Below, piece after piece: positions 26,041 through 34,845 of a DNA stretch of 64,000 nucleotides (its first letter is position 1; every line of letters begins with the position of its first letter). Source of the stretch: Pseudomonas sp. RIT-PI-q (GTDB taxonomy: Bacteria; Pseudomonadota; Gammaproteobacteria; Pseudomonadales; Pseudomonadaceae); NCBI RefSeq assembly GCF_001297125.1, contig NZ_LHPC01000029.1, forward strand, positions 62,001 to 126,000, read 5' to 3'. The notes beneath the pieces are model-generated. The model did no database searches and was not told the DNA's origin. It saw only the letters and a list, made by a program, of their open reading frames with translations. A program made the translations under genes and the position numbers.

Positions 26041-27123
26041 ATGTCTTCCACCCAACCATCCTTGCGCTGTCGTTATCGCTATGATCCGCTGGATCGTCTG
26101 ATCAGTCATACCCGCCCGGATACGCCCACGCATCAACGCTTCTACTGTAAGAGCCGTTTGGCCACCGAGATTCAGGGGGCGGTTCAGTATTCGATCATCC
26201 AGCACGGCGACCTGCTGCTCGCGCAGCAACAGCGCGATGGTGATGAGACCAGTGCCAACTTACTGGCCACTGATCTACAACGCTCGGTGTTGCATACACT
26301 TGAGAAAAACCATCAGCGACAATCCATTGCTTACTCCCCCTACGGCCACCGTCCTGCCGAAAACGGTTTGACCAGCCTGTTGGGGTTTAACGGTGAACGG
26401 GTGGATTCGGTCACCGGCCATTACTTGTTGGGGAATGGATATCGGGCGTTTAATACGACGTTAATGCGATTTAATAGCCCGGACAGTTGGAGTCCGTTTG
26501 GTAAAGGCGGGTTAAATGGGCATGCCTATTGTTTGGGAGAGCTGATTAATAAAAGAGATCCAAATGGACATTCTCCTTTCGCTTATATCCGAGCACTAAA
26601 TAACGCAAAATCATTACTATCAGACAATGGTTCATTTCAAATAAAAAAAAGTGCATCCAGCAAACAAATTTTAGAAGCTGCCAAACACTTCACGAAAGCA
26701 AATCAACTTCCAAACTCAATAGAATCAGATAGAATTTCGACGTTCTTGCACGATTACGAACACAGAAACTCTCCAAACCTGCAAAATACCGCAATCAAAA
26801 CAATAAGCAAAAACAACCTATCATTAGAGAATCTCCCGCCGACAATGCGATCTGCCGTCACACTACCTGCTCGCCCATACAACTCCAGCGATTTACTCGA
26901 AACAATAGCTATAAAAAATGAACGGGGGCAAGTATCAAACTACGACCATGAAATGTTAAAACAGATGAGCAGCCGTGAAATATTTAAGTATGATAGCAAT
27001 GGAAAAAAAATAAAACCCGGAATAGCTCAAAAGTATCTGGCCCGACTTGAACATATACGAAAAGAGGATTCCCGATTTTATGACGACTACATAAAAAACC
27101 TCTCTGACAATATTTACGAATAA
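26041..27123 (+). CDS. Short RHS-core protein 2 with divergent C-terminal tail
   Basis: A 360-residue paralogue of the preceding RHS gene. Its 177-residue core aligns with RHS 1 without gaps and ends in DPNGH. The tail (178-360) is strongly AT-rich, Lys/Asn/Ser-rich and unlike the tail of RHS 1 except around NLQNTAIKTISKNNLSLENLP (about 246-266). It ends YLARLEHIRKEDSRFYDDYI and about a dozen further residues. No toxin family is recognised and no candidate immunity gene lies in the 200 bases downstream. Start: ATG at 26041 after CCGGAG, as in RHS 1. Confidence 0.8.
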   Translation: MSSTQPSLRCRYRYDPLDRLISHTRPDTPTHQRFYCKSRLATEIQGAVQYSIIQHGDLLLAQQQRDGDETSANLLATDLQRSVLHTLEKNHQRQSIAYSPYGHRPAENGLTSLLGFNGERVDSVTGHYLLGNGYRAFNTTLMRFNSPDSWSPFGKGGLNGHAYCLGELINKRDPNGHSPFAYIRALNNAKSLLSDNGSFQIKKSASSKQILEAAKHFTKANQLPNSIESDRISTFLHDYEHRNSPNLQNTAIKTISKNNLSLENLPPTMRSAVTLPARPYNSSDLLETIAIKNERGQVSNYDHEMLKQMSSREIFKYDSNGKKIKPGIAQKYLARLEHIRKEDSRFYDDYIKNLSDNIYE

Positions 27124-27325
27124 AATCGCCTGTACATCTGGCCATAGTGGGTTACGAGGTACGTTCGTACAGACTTAGTAAATCTGCACGATGAGGAAGT
27201 GCCCTCTTACAGAATCGCGCAGCAGCGCCAAACTCCTTGAGCCAAACACTGCTGAGTGTTGCGACTGCTACAGGGGTACTATCGCCCTCGTCACAAAGTA
27301 ATTTTTTGGTGTTTCCATTTTCGGA

Positions 27326-28609
27326 TTACCACAGCGCCAGCGAGTAGCTGACAATCAACCGATTCTCATCAATATCACTGGAAAAATTGCTCCGCGCACT
27401 GGCATTTTTCCACTTCAACCCGAGGTTCTTCAACGGCCCGCTCTGGATCACATAACCCAATTCGGAATCGCGCTCCCACTCCTTACCCGCCGTAGTACGC
27501 GTGCGCACGCTGACGTCGTCACCCGACAAATAGCGAGTCATGAAGGTCAGTCCCGGAATGCCCAACGCCGCAAAGTTGTAGTCGTACCGCGCCTGCCACG
27601 AGCGCTCATCCTGATTACCGAAATCATTGATCTGCACCAGGTTCACCAAATAGCCGTCGGTGCCATTGATGTTGGCGAAACCGGTGTCGCCACTCATGCG
27701 CTGATAACCCAAGCCCAGTGCATGACCGCTAACGCTGTAGGTAAACATCGCGCCCAGCGCCGAGTTGTCGACATTACTGCCGCCCTCGTCGAGGCTGCGC
27801 GCCCAGCGCAAATCGGAACTCAACGTCTGCCCTTCGCCGATCGTCCATTTGTGGTTAAGGGTCAGGTAATGCTGCTGGTAAATCCCCTCCAGCTCCCCGT
27901 AGTGGTACGCCGTACTCAGCGCTGGCGACCAACGATACGTCGCCCCGGCAAAGTCGAAGCGATCGCTGCTGGAATGGCGGCCGAGGCGGATGTTGCGCGA
28001 CACACCGTTGTAGACGCTCATGTCCTCGTTGTCGGAGGAGTTGCGCAATTTGGTCTGGTCGAGCCGGCCGAGGTCCAGGGACAGGTTGTCGATGTCGGCA
28101 ATGTTGAACCAGGCGCCGCGAAAGGTTTGCGGCAGCAGGCGCGAATCGTTGTACATGACCACCGGGATTTTCGGCAGCAAGGTTCCGACTTTCAGCGTGC
28201 GGCGGGCCATGCGCAGTTTGCCGGTCGCGCCGAGTGCACCGTACTCGTCCTCGGCCCGCCCACCCGGCCCGCGTGCCGTGTTGAGCAGGCCGGTGCCGGT
28301 GCGGTCCGGCGAGGAATCGAGCTTGATGCCCACTAACCCGATGGCGTCGAAACCGACGCCGATCAGGCCGTCGGTGTAACCCGATTCTACCTTCAGGATG
28401 AAGCCCTGCGCCCATTCCTCGGCCTTGCTCTGGGCCACGCCGGACTGGCGGAAATCGCGGTTGAAATAGTAGTTGCGTAGTTCCAGGCTGGCTTTGCCGT
28501 CCTGAAAAATATCGGCACAGGCCGGGTTGAGTACGGTGCTCGCCGCGATGCAAACGGCAAGGCGTGGGACCACTGGGAAACCCTTGGATAAGGCGTTGTT
28601 CATGGGCAT
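27326..28609 (-). CDS. OprD-family outer-membrane porin
   Basis: A 427-residue outer-membrane channel for small organic substrates. A signal peptide spans about residues 1-33 (ending VLNPACA), followed by the typical mature start DIFQDGKASLELRNYYFNRDF. The rest is beta-barrel with family motifs such as VGFDAIGLVGIKLDSSPDRTG and the C-terminal LIVSYSLALW ending in an aromatic residue. Start: ATG at 28609; one two codons later (28603) is equally possible. It is divergent from a LysR regulator and near acyl-CoA catabolic genes, so it may import a carboxylate used by them. Confidence 0.88.
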   Translation of the reverse strand: MPMNNALSKGFPVVPRLAVCIAASTVLNPACADIFQDGKASLELRNYYFNRDFRQSGVAQSKAEEWAQGFILKVESGYTDGLIGVGFDAIGLVGIKLDSSPDRTGTGLLNTARGPGGRAEDEYGALGATGKLRMARRTLKVGTLLPKIPVVMYNDSRLLPQTFRGAWFNIADIDNLSLDLGRLDQTKLRNSSDNEDMSVYNGVSRNIRLGRHSSSDRFDFAGATYRWSPALSTAYHYGELEGIYQQHYLTLNHKWTIGEGQTLSSDLRWARSLDEGGSNVDNSALGAMFTYSVSGHALGLGYQRMSGDTGFANINGTDGYLVNLVQINDFGNQDERSWQARYDYNFAALGIPGLTFMTRYLSGDDVSVRTRTTAGKEWERDSELGYVIQSGPLKNLGLKWKNASARSNFSSDIDENRLIVSYSLALW

Positions 28610-28798
28610 GTTTCTCTTATTGTTGTCAGGTTCGGCATCGCGCCAGACAAGCGCGTGAAGGCCGATCCTGAAAGCCCCGCCACGGGCCGACAATCGAGAA
28701 AAACACGCCCCTTCCTTGAGTTTTAATCAAGTGGGTTTAGGCTCTGGGTTACGTACACTGCGCGCCGCTCCTCCCAGAAGAACAAGAGTTTGCTCACT

Positions 28799-29704
28799 AT
28801 GGATCGCCTGCCCCCCCTTAATGCCATCCGCGCATTCGAGTCCGTCGCCCGACATTTGAGCATCACCGTTGCTGCCGACGAATTGAACGTCACTCCCGGT
28901 GCGGTCAGTCGGCAGATCCGCACCCTGGAAGAGTTTCTCAAACTCGATTTGTTCGTGCGGGGTCATCGGCAGATCACCCTGACCGCCGCCGGCGAGCAGT
29001 ATTTTCGCGCCGTCGCACGGGTGGTCGAAGATCTGCGCGGGGCCACCAAAAAACTCATGTCGCCGCCCCGCCGCCGCCAGCTCAAGGTCCGCGCCTACAC
29101 CACGTTTGCGATGCAATGGCTGATCCCGCGGCTGGCGAGTTTCCATGCGCAGAACCCGAAGATCGAAGTGCTGTTGACCGCCTCGCTCGACCCGGTGGAT
29201 TTCTACAAGGAAGACATCGATGCAGCCATCCGCCTGGGTTCCGGTGAGTGGCCGAACTGCAATTGCTACGTGCTCAGCGACAATCAGTTGGCTCCGGTTT
29301 GCAGCCCCTCGCTGCTGCAACACGGCCCGGGGTTGCAGACCCCGGCCGACATCGCCAACTACACCATGCTGCATTCGATTGCCCGCCTCGAAGACTGGCG
29401 TTATTGGCTCGAGGCCTGCGATGTCAGTCGTGAAGTCGATGCACCCGCCGGCATGACATATCAGAGCTCGTCGATGGTGTACGCGGCGGCTGTCGGTGGC
29501 CAGGGCATTGCCATGGCGCAGCTGTTCCTGGCGAGTAAGGAGTCGCTGGATGGCAGCCTGATTCGGCCGTTCGAGCAGGTGGTGGACATGGGCGTCTACA
29601 CCTATTACCTGCTGACGCCCAAGCATCGAGAAGAAAGTGCTGACCTGCGGATTTTTCGGGAATGGCTGCTTGAGCAGACACGCATTGCCCGCGATCAGGA
29701 TTGA
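28799..29704 (+). CDS. LysR-family regulator, GcvA-like
   Basis: A 301-residue LysR-type regulator of the GcvA subgroup, recognisable by MDRLPPLNAIRAFESVARHL and the helix-turn-helix VAADELNVTPGAVSRQIR. The ATG at 28799 is chosen over a TTG three codons upstream. The co-inducer domain is complete. It is divergent from the oprD-type porin gene and followed by the HIBADH-family gene, and may control either or both. Confidence 0.9.
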   Translation: MDRLPPLNAIRAFESVARHLSITVAADELNVTPGAVSRQIRTLEEFLKLDLFVRGHRQITLTAAGEQYFRAVARVVEDLRGATKKLMSPPRRRQLKVRAYTTFAMQWLIPRLASFHAQNPKIEVLLTASLDPVDFYKEDIDAAIRLGSGEWPNCNCYVLSDNQLAPVCSPSLLQHGPGLQTPADIANYTMLHSIARLEDWRYWLEACDVSREVDAPAGMTYQSSSMVYAAAVGGQGIAMAQLFLASKESLDGSLIRPFEQVVDMGVYTYYLLTPKHREESADLRIFREWLLEQTRIARDQD

Positions 29705-29797
29705 GATTTAATCAAGGCACAGCGGCGTAAAACTGCTTTGTCGGTCAATTGTCGGCGTGTCTAGCATGAGGTCTCCAACCATAAAAAGAGACCCGCC

Positions 29798-30694
29798 ATG
29801 ACTACCCCTTCCATCGGTTTTATCGGCCTCGGCGCCATGGGCCAGAAAATGGCCCGCCATCTGCTCGACAAAGGCTTTGACCTGAACGTGTTCGACCCCA
29901 ATCCCCAAGCCCTGGCGCCGTTGCTTGAACGTGGCGCGCGTAGTTTTGCGACGCCGCGAGAAGTGGCTGACCATGCGCAGATTGTGCTGGTCTGTGTGCC
30001 GACCCCGGACATTGTCGAACGCGTGGTGCTGGGGCCCGACGGTGTGATCCACGGCCAGCAGATCAACATCCTCGTCGACCACTCCACCACCGGCCCAAGC
30101 CTGGCCCGGCGCCTGCAGGCGGGGCTGGCCGAGCGCGGCATCGACGCCCGCGATGCGCCAGTGGCCGGCGGTGTTGCAGGGGCGCAGAACGGCACGTTGT
30201 CGGTGATGGTGGGGGGCGATCGCGGCGCCTATGACCTCTGCGCGCCGGTGTTTGCGGCGTTCGGCAAGAAGGTCGAACACATTGGCACTGAACCGGGGCT
30301 AGGCCAGACCTTGAAACTGGTCAACAACATGATCGTCGCCGCCACATTGGTTGCCACCAGCGAAGCCATGCTGTTCGGGGTCAAGTCCGGGCTCGATGCG
30401 CGGCAAATGGTCGAGATGCTCAACGCCAGCACGGCACGCAGTTTCACCAGCGAACAGATCCTTGCAGGGACCGTGATGCGCAGGGAATTCGATTTCGGAT
30501 TTCGCCTGGATTTGATGCGCAAGGATGTGCGGTTGTTTCTGGCCGAGGCGGAAAATGCCGGGGCGCCTGTGTTCACCAGTTCGGTGGTGAAACAGTTTTT
30601 TGACCAGGCCTTGAGTGAGGGTGATCCGGCGCGGGATATGACCCATGTGGTGCAGGTGCTGGAGCAGTTGGCAGGGGTAACACTGCAAGGCTGA
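29798..30694 (+). CDS. 3-hydroxyisobutyrate dehydrogenase-family NAD(P)-dependent oxidoreductase
   Basis: A 298-residue beta-hydroxyacid dehydrogenase. The nucleotide-binding motif is GFIGLGAMGQKMARHL at residues 6-21; the substrate-binding motif DAPVAGGVAGAQNGTLSVMVGG and the catalytic Lys in TLKLVNNMI are present. It oxidises a beta-hydroxy acid to a semialdehyde or keto acid; the precise substrate is not clear. It lies 94 bases after the LysR gene and upstream of the tandem REP array. Confidence 0.88.
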   Translation: MTTPSIGFIGLGAMGQKMARHLLDKGFDLNVFDPNPQALAPLLERGARSFATPREVADHAQIVLVCVPTPDIVERVVLGPDGVIHGQQINILVDHSTTGPSLARRLQAGLAERGIDARDAPVAGGVAGAQNGTLSVMVGGDRGAYDLCAPVFAAFGKKVEHIGTEPGLGQTLKLVNNMIVAATLVATSEAMLFGVKSGLDARQMVEMLNASTARSFTSEQILAGTVMRREFDFGFRLDLMRKDVRLFLAEAENAGAPVFTSSVVKQFFDQALSEGDPARDMTHVVQVLEQLAGVTLQG

Positions 30695-30713
30695 CCGAAC
30701 GGACACCTGATCT

Positions 30714-31614
30714 GTAGGAGCGAGCTTGCTCGCGAAGAGGCCGGCACATCCAGCATCCATATCGGCTGACACACCGCCTTCGCAGGCAAGCCCGCTCCTA
30801 CAATTGATTGGTGTCGTACGCAGAATTTATGCTCGCTGACGATCCAAGGTGGGAGCGGGCTTGCCCGCGATGAGGCCGGCACACACAGCATCCATATTGG
30901 CTGACACACCGCCTTCGCGGGCAAGCCCGCTCCTACAATTGATTGGTGTCGTCCGCAGGGTTTGTGCTCGCTGACGATCCCCTGTGGGAGCGGGCTTGCC
31001 CGCGATGAGGCCGGCACACACAGCATCCATATTGGCTGACACACCGCCTTCGCGGGCAAGCCCGCTCCTACAATTGATTGGTGTCGTCCGCAGAATTTAT
31101 GCTCGCTGACGATCCAAGGTGGGAGCGGGCTTGCCCGCGATGAGGCCGGCACACACAGCATCCATATTGGCTGACACACCGCCTTCGCGGGCAAGCCCGC
31201 TCCTACAATTGATTGGTGTCGTCCGCAGGGTTTGTGCTCGCTGACGATCCCCTGTGGGAGCGGGCTTGCCCGCGATGAGGCCGGCACACACAGCATCCAT
31301 ATTGGCTGACACACCGCCTTCGCGGGCAAGCCCGCTCCTACAATTGATTGGTGTCGTCCGCAGAATTTATGCTCGCTGACGATCCAAGGTGGGAGCGGGC
31401 TTGCCCGCGATGAGGCCGGCACACACAGCATCCATATTGGCTGACACACCGCCTTCGCGGGCAAGCCCGCTCCTACAATTGATTGGTGTCGTACGCAGGG
31501 TTTGTGCTCGCTGACGAACCCCTGTGGGAGCGGGCTTGCCCGCGATGAGGCCGGTACACAGAGCATCCATGTCGGCTGACACACCGCCATCGCGGGCAAG
31601 CCCTCTCCCACAGG
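30714..31614. repeat. Tandem array of REP doublets, 135-bp period, 270-bp super-period
   Basis: Seven doublets begin at 30714, 30849, 30984, 31119, 31254, 31389 and 31524, exactly 135 bases apart. Each contains inverted GTGGGAGC (or GTAGGAGC) arms around a spacer with GAGGCCGGCACACACAGCAT. The linkers alternate between two forms, one with CAGAATTTATGCTCG ending GATCCAAG and one with CAGGGTTTGTGCTCG ending GATCCCCT, so the real unit of amplification is 270 bases. The long minus-strand open frame over it (474 codons) is a by-product of the repeat and not a gene. Confidence 0.95.
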
Positions 31615-31749
31615 TCTGCGCTTTGCCTTACCGATGGTTTGATTTTTTCTCAATCAATCCCGGTTTTTATATCGTTTGTCGCACCCTGTGCGCTGCCCGA
31701 CCATGACCTCCAGCGCTCGCCCGCGAGCCCATAACAACAGGAGGTCATC

Positions 31750-32109
31750 ATGAGTTTTTCCACGCCCATCTGGGCAGCCACCACACCGCCCAGCCTTCGC
31801 GCCTCGCGCCATCATCGCAGCGGTGACATCTTCTTTCCGGCCGTACCTGCCGAATCGCCCCTGACCAGTCAATTCGACGACACCTTCCTCGACGTAGAGG
31901 GCCAGGTCTACAGCTTCACCATCATGCACCCGAGCCCGAAAAGCGGCCTGCCACCGTTCGTTCTCGCCTATGTCGATTTGCCCGGTCCGGTGCGTCTGTT
32001 CGGCCGTTTGATCGGCAGCCCCGACCGCCCCGCCATCGGCGAAAAATGCCGGGTGATCGCCGACGAAACCTTCGGCTACGTTTTCCAATCCCTGGAGGCA
32101 CGTCCATGA
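31750..32109 (+). CDS. OB-fold protein, thiolase partner (zinc ribbon degenerate)
   Basis: A 119-residue protein of the DUF35/OB-fold group that normally pairs with SCP2-type thiolases. The OB part (VYSFTIMHPSPKSGLPPFVLAYVDLPG and then RLFGRLIG) is clear. The N-terminal rubredoxin-like ribbon, which usually carries four Cys, has none here; RHHRSGDIFFPAVP occupies its place. AGGAGG lies six bases before the ATG. Its stop overlaps the thiolase start (ATGA). It heads a five-gene acyl-CoA operon and probably stabilises or channels substrate to the thiolase. Confidence 0.82.
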   Translation: MSFSTPIWAATTPPSLRASRHHRSGDIFFPAVPAESPLTSQFDDTFLDVEGQVYSFTIMHPSPKSGLPPFVLAYVDLPGPVRLFGRLIGSPDRPAIGEKCRVIADETFGYVFQSLEARP

Positions 32110-33251
32110 GCCAGATGCATGTAATGGGCGGCGCAATGACCGTCTTCGGTCGTCACCCCGGCGTCATGGCGCCCGAATTGGCCCAAAGGGCAATTCTCGA
32201 TGCAGTGGCCGATGCCGGCCTGCAACTGGCCGATATTCAGGCGGTTTACTGCGCCAACGTGCTGGGCGGGATGATTCTCGGCCAGGTGATCCTGCGCGAT
32301 CTTGGGCTCCAAGGCATTCCGGTCTACAACATCGAAAACGCCTGCGCCAGTGGCGCCACCGCTGTGCCCCTGGCCCGTCACGCCCTGCTGGCCGGTCAAT
32401 ACGAGCGCGTGCTGGTGTTCGGCATCGAGCAGCTGACAGCGTTAGGCGGCGGTACGATTCCGATGCAGCGCAATGACCGCATGACCGATCTTTACGCAAC
32501 GGCCGGGATGGTATTGCCGGCGGTCTACGCGATGCGTGCCACCCGCTTCCTCCATGAGCGTGACGCCAAACCTGCCGATCTCGCGGCGGTGGCGGTGAAG
32601 AATCGTCGTCCCGGCTCCCCCAACCCATTCGCCCAGCAACGCACTGAAGTCAGCCTTGAAGAAGTGCTCGCCTCGCGGATGATCGCCGACCCGCTGACCC
32701 TGTTGCAGTGCTGCCCGTCGCAAGTGGACGGCGCCGCCGCGCTGGTACTGGGCAACAAACCCGGCCCGCATGCCAAAGACGTGAAAGTGCTGGGTTCGAT
32801 CATCGTCTCGGGCCTGCGCGAAAGCGGTGACGAGGACATTCTCGATGCCGAGATCACCGCCCGCGCCGCACGCCTGGCCTATGAACAGGCCGGCGTCGCG
32901 CCCGCCGATATCGGCGTGGTCGAGTTGCACGACGCGTTCACCATCGCCGAGCTGCTGTATTACGAAGCCCTCGGTCTGGCGGCGCCGGGCGAAGCCGTGG
33001 CGCTGTTGCACTCGGGCGCCACTTCGTTGGGCGGCCGGGGGCCGGTCAATCCAAGCGGTGGTTTGCTGGCCAAGGGGCATCCATTGGGCGCCACCGGCGT
33101 CGCGCAAATGGGCGAATTGTTCTGGCAGTTGCAAGGTCGAGCAGGCGATCGACAAGCCGGCACGCCACGCCTGGGCCTGGCGCAATGCACCGGTGGCGGT
33201 CTCGCCGGGGTCGATCATGCGGCATCCGCCGTGCACATCCTTGGAGCCTGA
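32106..33251 (+). CDS. Thiolase (SCP2-type acetyl-CoA acetyltransferase)
   Basis: A 381-residue thiolase that cleaves a beta-ketoacyl-CoA. The nucleophilic Cys is in ENACASGATA (about residue 79); the C-terminal NPSGGLLAKGHPLGATG and QCTGGG carry the other catalytic His and Cys. The ATG at 32106 is in a four-base overlap with the OB-fold gene. Length fits the SCP2/lipid-transfer type, which works with OB-fold partners. It is the probable final cleavage step of this operon's pathway. Confidence 0.9.
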   Translation: MSQMHVMGGAMTVFGRHPGVMAPELAQRAILDAVADAGLQLADIQAVYCANVLGGMILGQVILRDLGLQGIPVYNIENACASGATAVPLARHALLAGQYERVLVFGIEQLTALGGGTIPMQRNDRMTDLYATAGMVLPAVYAMRATRFLHERDAKPADLAAVAVKNRRPGSPNPFAQQRTEVSLEEVLASRMIADPLTLLQCCPSQVDGAAALVLGNKPGPHAKDVKVLGSIIVSGLRESGDEDILDAEITARAARLAYEQAGVAPADIGVVELHDAFTIAELLYYEALGLAAPGEAVALLHSGATSLGGRGPVNPSGGLLAKGHPLGATGVAQMGELFWQLQGRAGDRQAGTPRLGLAQCTGGGLAGVDHAASAVHILGA

Positions 33252-33255
33252 AGTC

Positions 33256-34019
33256 ATGAACACTCAAAACTTCTCTGCCGGCCAGGTTGCCGTCGTCACT
33301 GGCGCCGCCCGTGGCATTGGACTGGCCATCGCCCGGCGACTGGCGCACCAAGGCGTGTTTGTCTACTTGTTGGACCGCGACGAACAGGCGCTGAACAGCA
33401 GCGTCAGCGCCTTGCAATTGGAAGACTTGCAGGTCGCCGGGATTGCCCTGGACTTGACCGTAGGCGAGTCCGTCAACGCCGCCTTCGCACAGATTCAGCA
33501 GGCCCATGGCCGTCTGGATTTTCTGGTGAACAACGCCGGAGTGGTGCGCGATAAACGCTTCCTCAACATGACCGAACAGGACTGGGATCTGGTGGTGGAC
33601 ACCAACCTGCGGGCGCAATTTCTCTGCTGCAAAGCGGCCTTGCCACTGATGTTGGAGAAAGGATTCGGGCGCATCGTCAACATGTCGTCCCGGGCCTGGC
33701 TCGGCGGTTTTGGGCCGGCCCACTATTCCGCGGCCAGGGGGGCGGGGGCAGCCTGACCCGCAGCCTGGCGATCGAATTCGCGGCCAAAGGCATTACCGTC
33801 AATGCCATCGCGCCCGGCATCGTCGACACGCCGCTGTTCCAGAGTTTCGCCCCCGAAGTACAGGCAAAACTCAAGGATACCGTGCCGGTGAAACGCATCG
33901 GCACCCCGGATGATATCGCCAATGCCGTCGAGTTTTTCCTCACCCCGGCCAGCAGCTACGTCACCGGGCAAACCCTGTATGTCTGTGGCGGACGCAGTCT
34001 GTCCTCGGCCAGTGTGTGA
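33256..34019 (+). pseudogene. SDR-family dehydrogenase, frameshifted (probable sequencing error)
   Basis: A short-chain dehydrogenase interrupted near residue 160. The first part (33256-33756) has GAARGIGLA, NNAG and NMSSRA, and then reads HYSAARGAGAA and stops. The other part continues in another frame (LTRSLAIEFAAKGITVNAIA ... YVCGGRSLSSASV) to TGA at 34017-34019. The break is at a G-rich tract (33736-33749) exactly where the catalytic YxxxK should be; YSAARG would be YSAAKG in an intact enzyme. Everything else is well preserved, so a base-calling error is more likely than real decay. Predicted role: 3-hydroxyacyl-CoA dehydrogenase step. Confidence 0.8.
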
Positions 34020-34029
34020 GGTGAATGCC

Positions 34030-34836
34030 ATGTCCGTCACCTTCGAAACACACGGCGCCGTGGCGCTGATCACCCTCGACCGTCCGCAAGCGCTGAACGC
34101 CCTGGACCTGGATTCGTTGCAGGCCCTGCGCGGCCATCTGCTGGAAGTGCGCGACCGTCGGGAACTGCGCGCGGCCGTGATCACGGGTAGCGGCGAACGG
34201 GCGTTCTGCGTCGGCGCCGATCTGAAGAGCACACGGGACTCGAACGCCTCCTACGCCGAGGCGCTGTTTCTGGCCAATGAGGCGGCGGCAGACGCCGGGC
34301 TCTACATCCGCCAGATGGACCTCACCGACCTCGACCTGCACAAGCCATTGATCGCTGCGATCAATGGCCATTGCCTCGGCGGCGGACTGGAACTGGCGTT
34401 GCAGTGCGACCTGCGCGTTGCCAGCGACAGCGCCACGTTCGGCTTGCCGGAAGCGCTGGTCGGTTCGATCCCGGCGGTCAGCGGTTTGCATCGTTTGATG
34501 CGCGCCGTGCCGCCCGCCCACGCCCTGCAAATGGCCCTGACCGGGGCGCGCATTAATGCGACGCAAGCCCAGGCCATCGGTTTGATTTCGGAGCGTCTGG
34601 ACAACCGCGAAGCCCTGCTGCAACGGGCGCTGGCGCTGGCCGAACAGATTGCCCGCCAGGCGCCGCTGGCGATCCAGGCCCTGCAAACCCTGGCCCGCAG
34701 CACCGCGCACCTGAGCGACCGCGATGCCCAACGCCTGACCGAACTGTATTGGGGCGTGCTGCGCGACACCGAGGACCGTATCGAAGGTCGCCAGGCATTT
34801 GCCGAAAAACGCGCGCCGAATTACACCGGCCGCTAG
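34030..34836 (+). CDS. Enoyl-CoA hydratase/isomerase family protein
   Basis: A 268-residue crotonase-fold enzyme. The oxyanion-hole motifs are visible: AFCVGADLKS in the first half and IAAINGHCLGGGLELALQCD in the second, followed by GLPEALVGSIPAVSGLHRL containing a catalytic Glu. The ATG at 34030 begins MSVTFETHGAVALITLDRPQ, ten bases after the SDR stop. It probably hydrates an unsaturated acyl-CoA, whose product the SDR and thiolase then process. Confidence 0.9.
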   Translation: MSVTFETHGAVALITLDRPQALNALDLDSLQALRGHLLEVRDRRELRAAVITGSGERAFCVGADLKSTRDSNASYAEALFLANEAAADAGLYIRQMDLTDLDLHKPLIAAINGHCLGGGLELALQCDLRVASDSATFGLPEALVGSIPAVSGLHRLMRAVPPAHALQMALTGARINATQAQAIGLISERLDNREALLQRALALAEQIARQAPLAIQALQTLARSTAHLSDRDAQRLTELYWGVLRDTEDRIEGRQAFAEKRAPNYTGR

Positions 34837-34845
34837 GAGGCGAAC

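Noticed and set aside
24594-27123. Classical contact-dependent inhibition or Tc toxin locus
   Set aside because: No CdiB, no two-partner secretion domain, no TcA/TcB-like genes, no VgrG or PAAR protein anywhere in the window.
30714-31614. CRISPR array
   Set aside because: The 135-bp periodicity consists of inverted REP doublets with nearly identical spacers; no short direct repeats with unique spacers and no cas genes.
30229-31653. 474-codon minus-strand open frame with internally repeated peptides
   Set aside because: It is simply the 135-bp REP array read in one frame (135 is divisible by 3, so no stop arises) and it also runs through the antisense of the HIBADH-family gene. No ribosome binding site.
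33256-34019. SDR as a genuinely decayed pseudogene
   Set aside because: A single break in a G-rich tract with all other motifs intact and an intact operon around it points to a sequence error; it is listed as frameshifted with that caveat.
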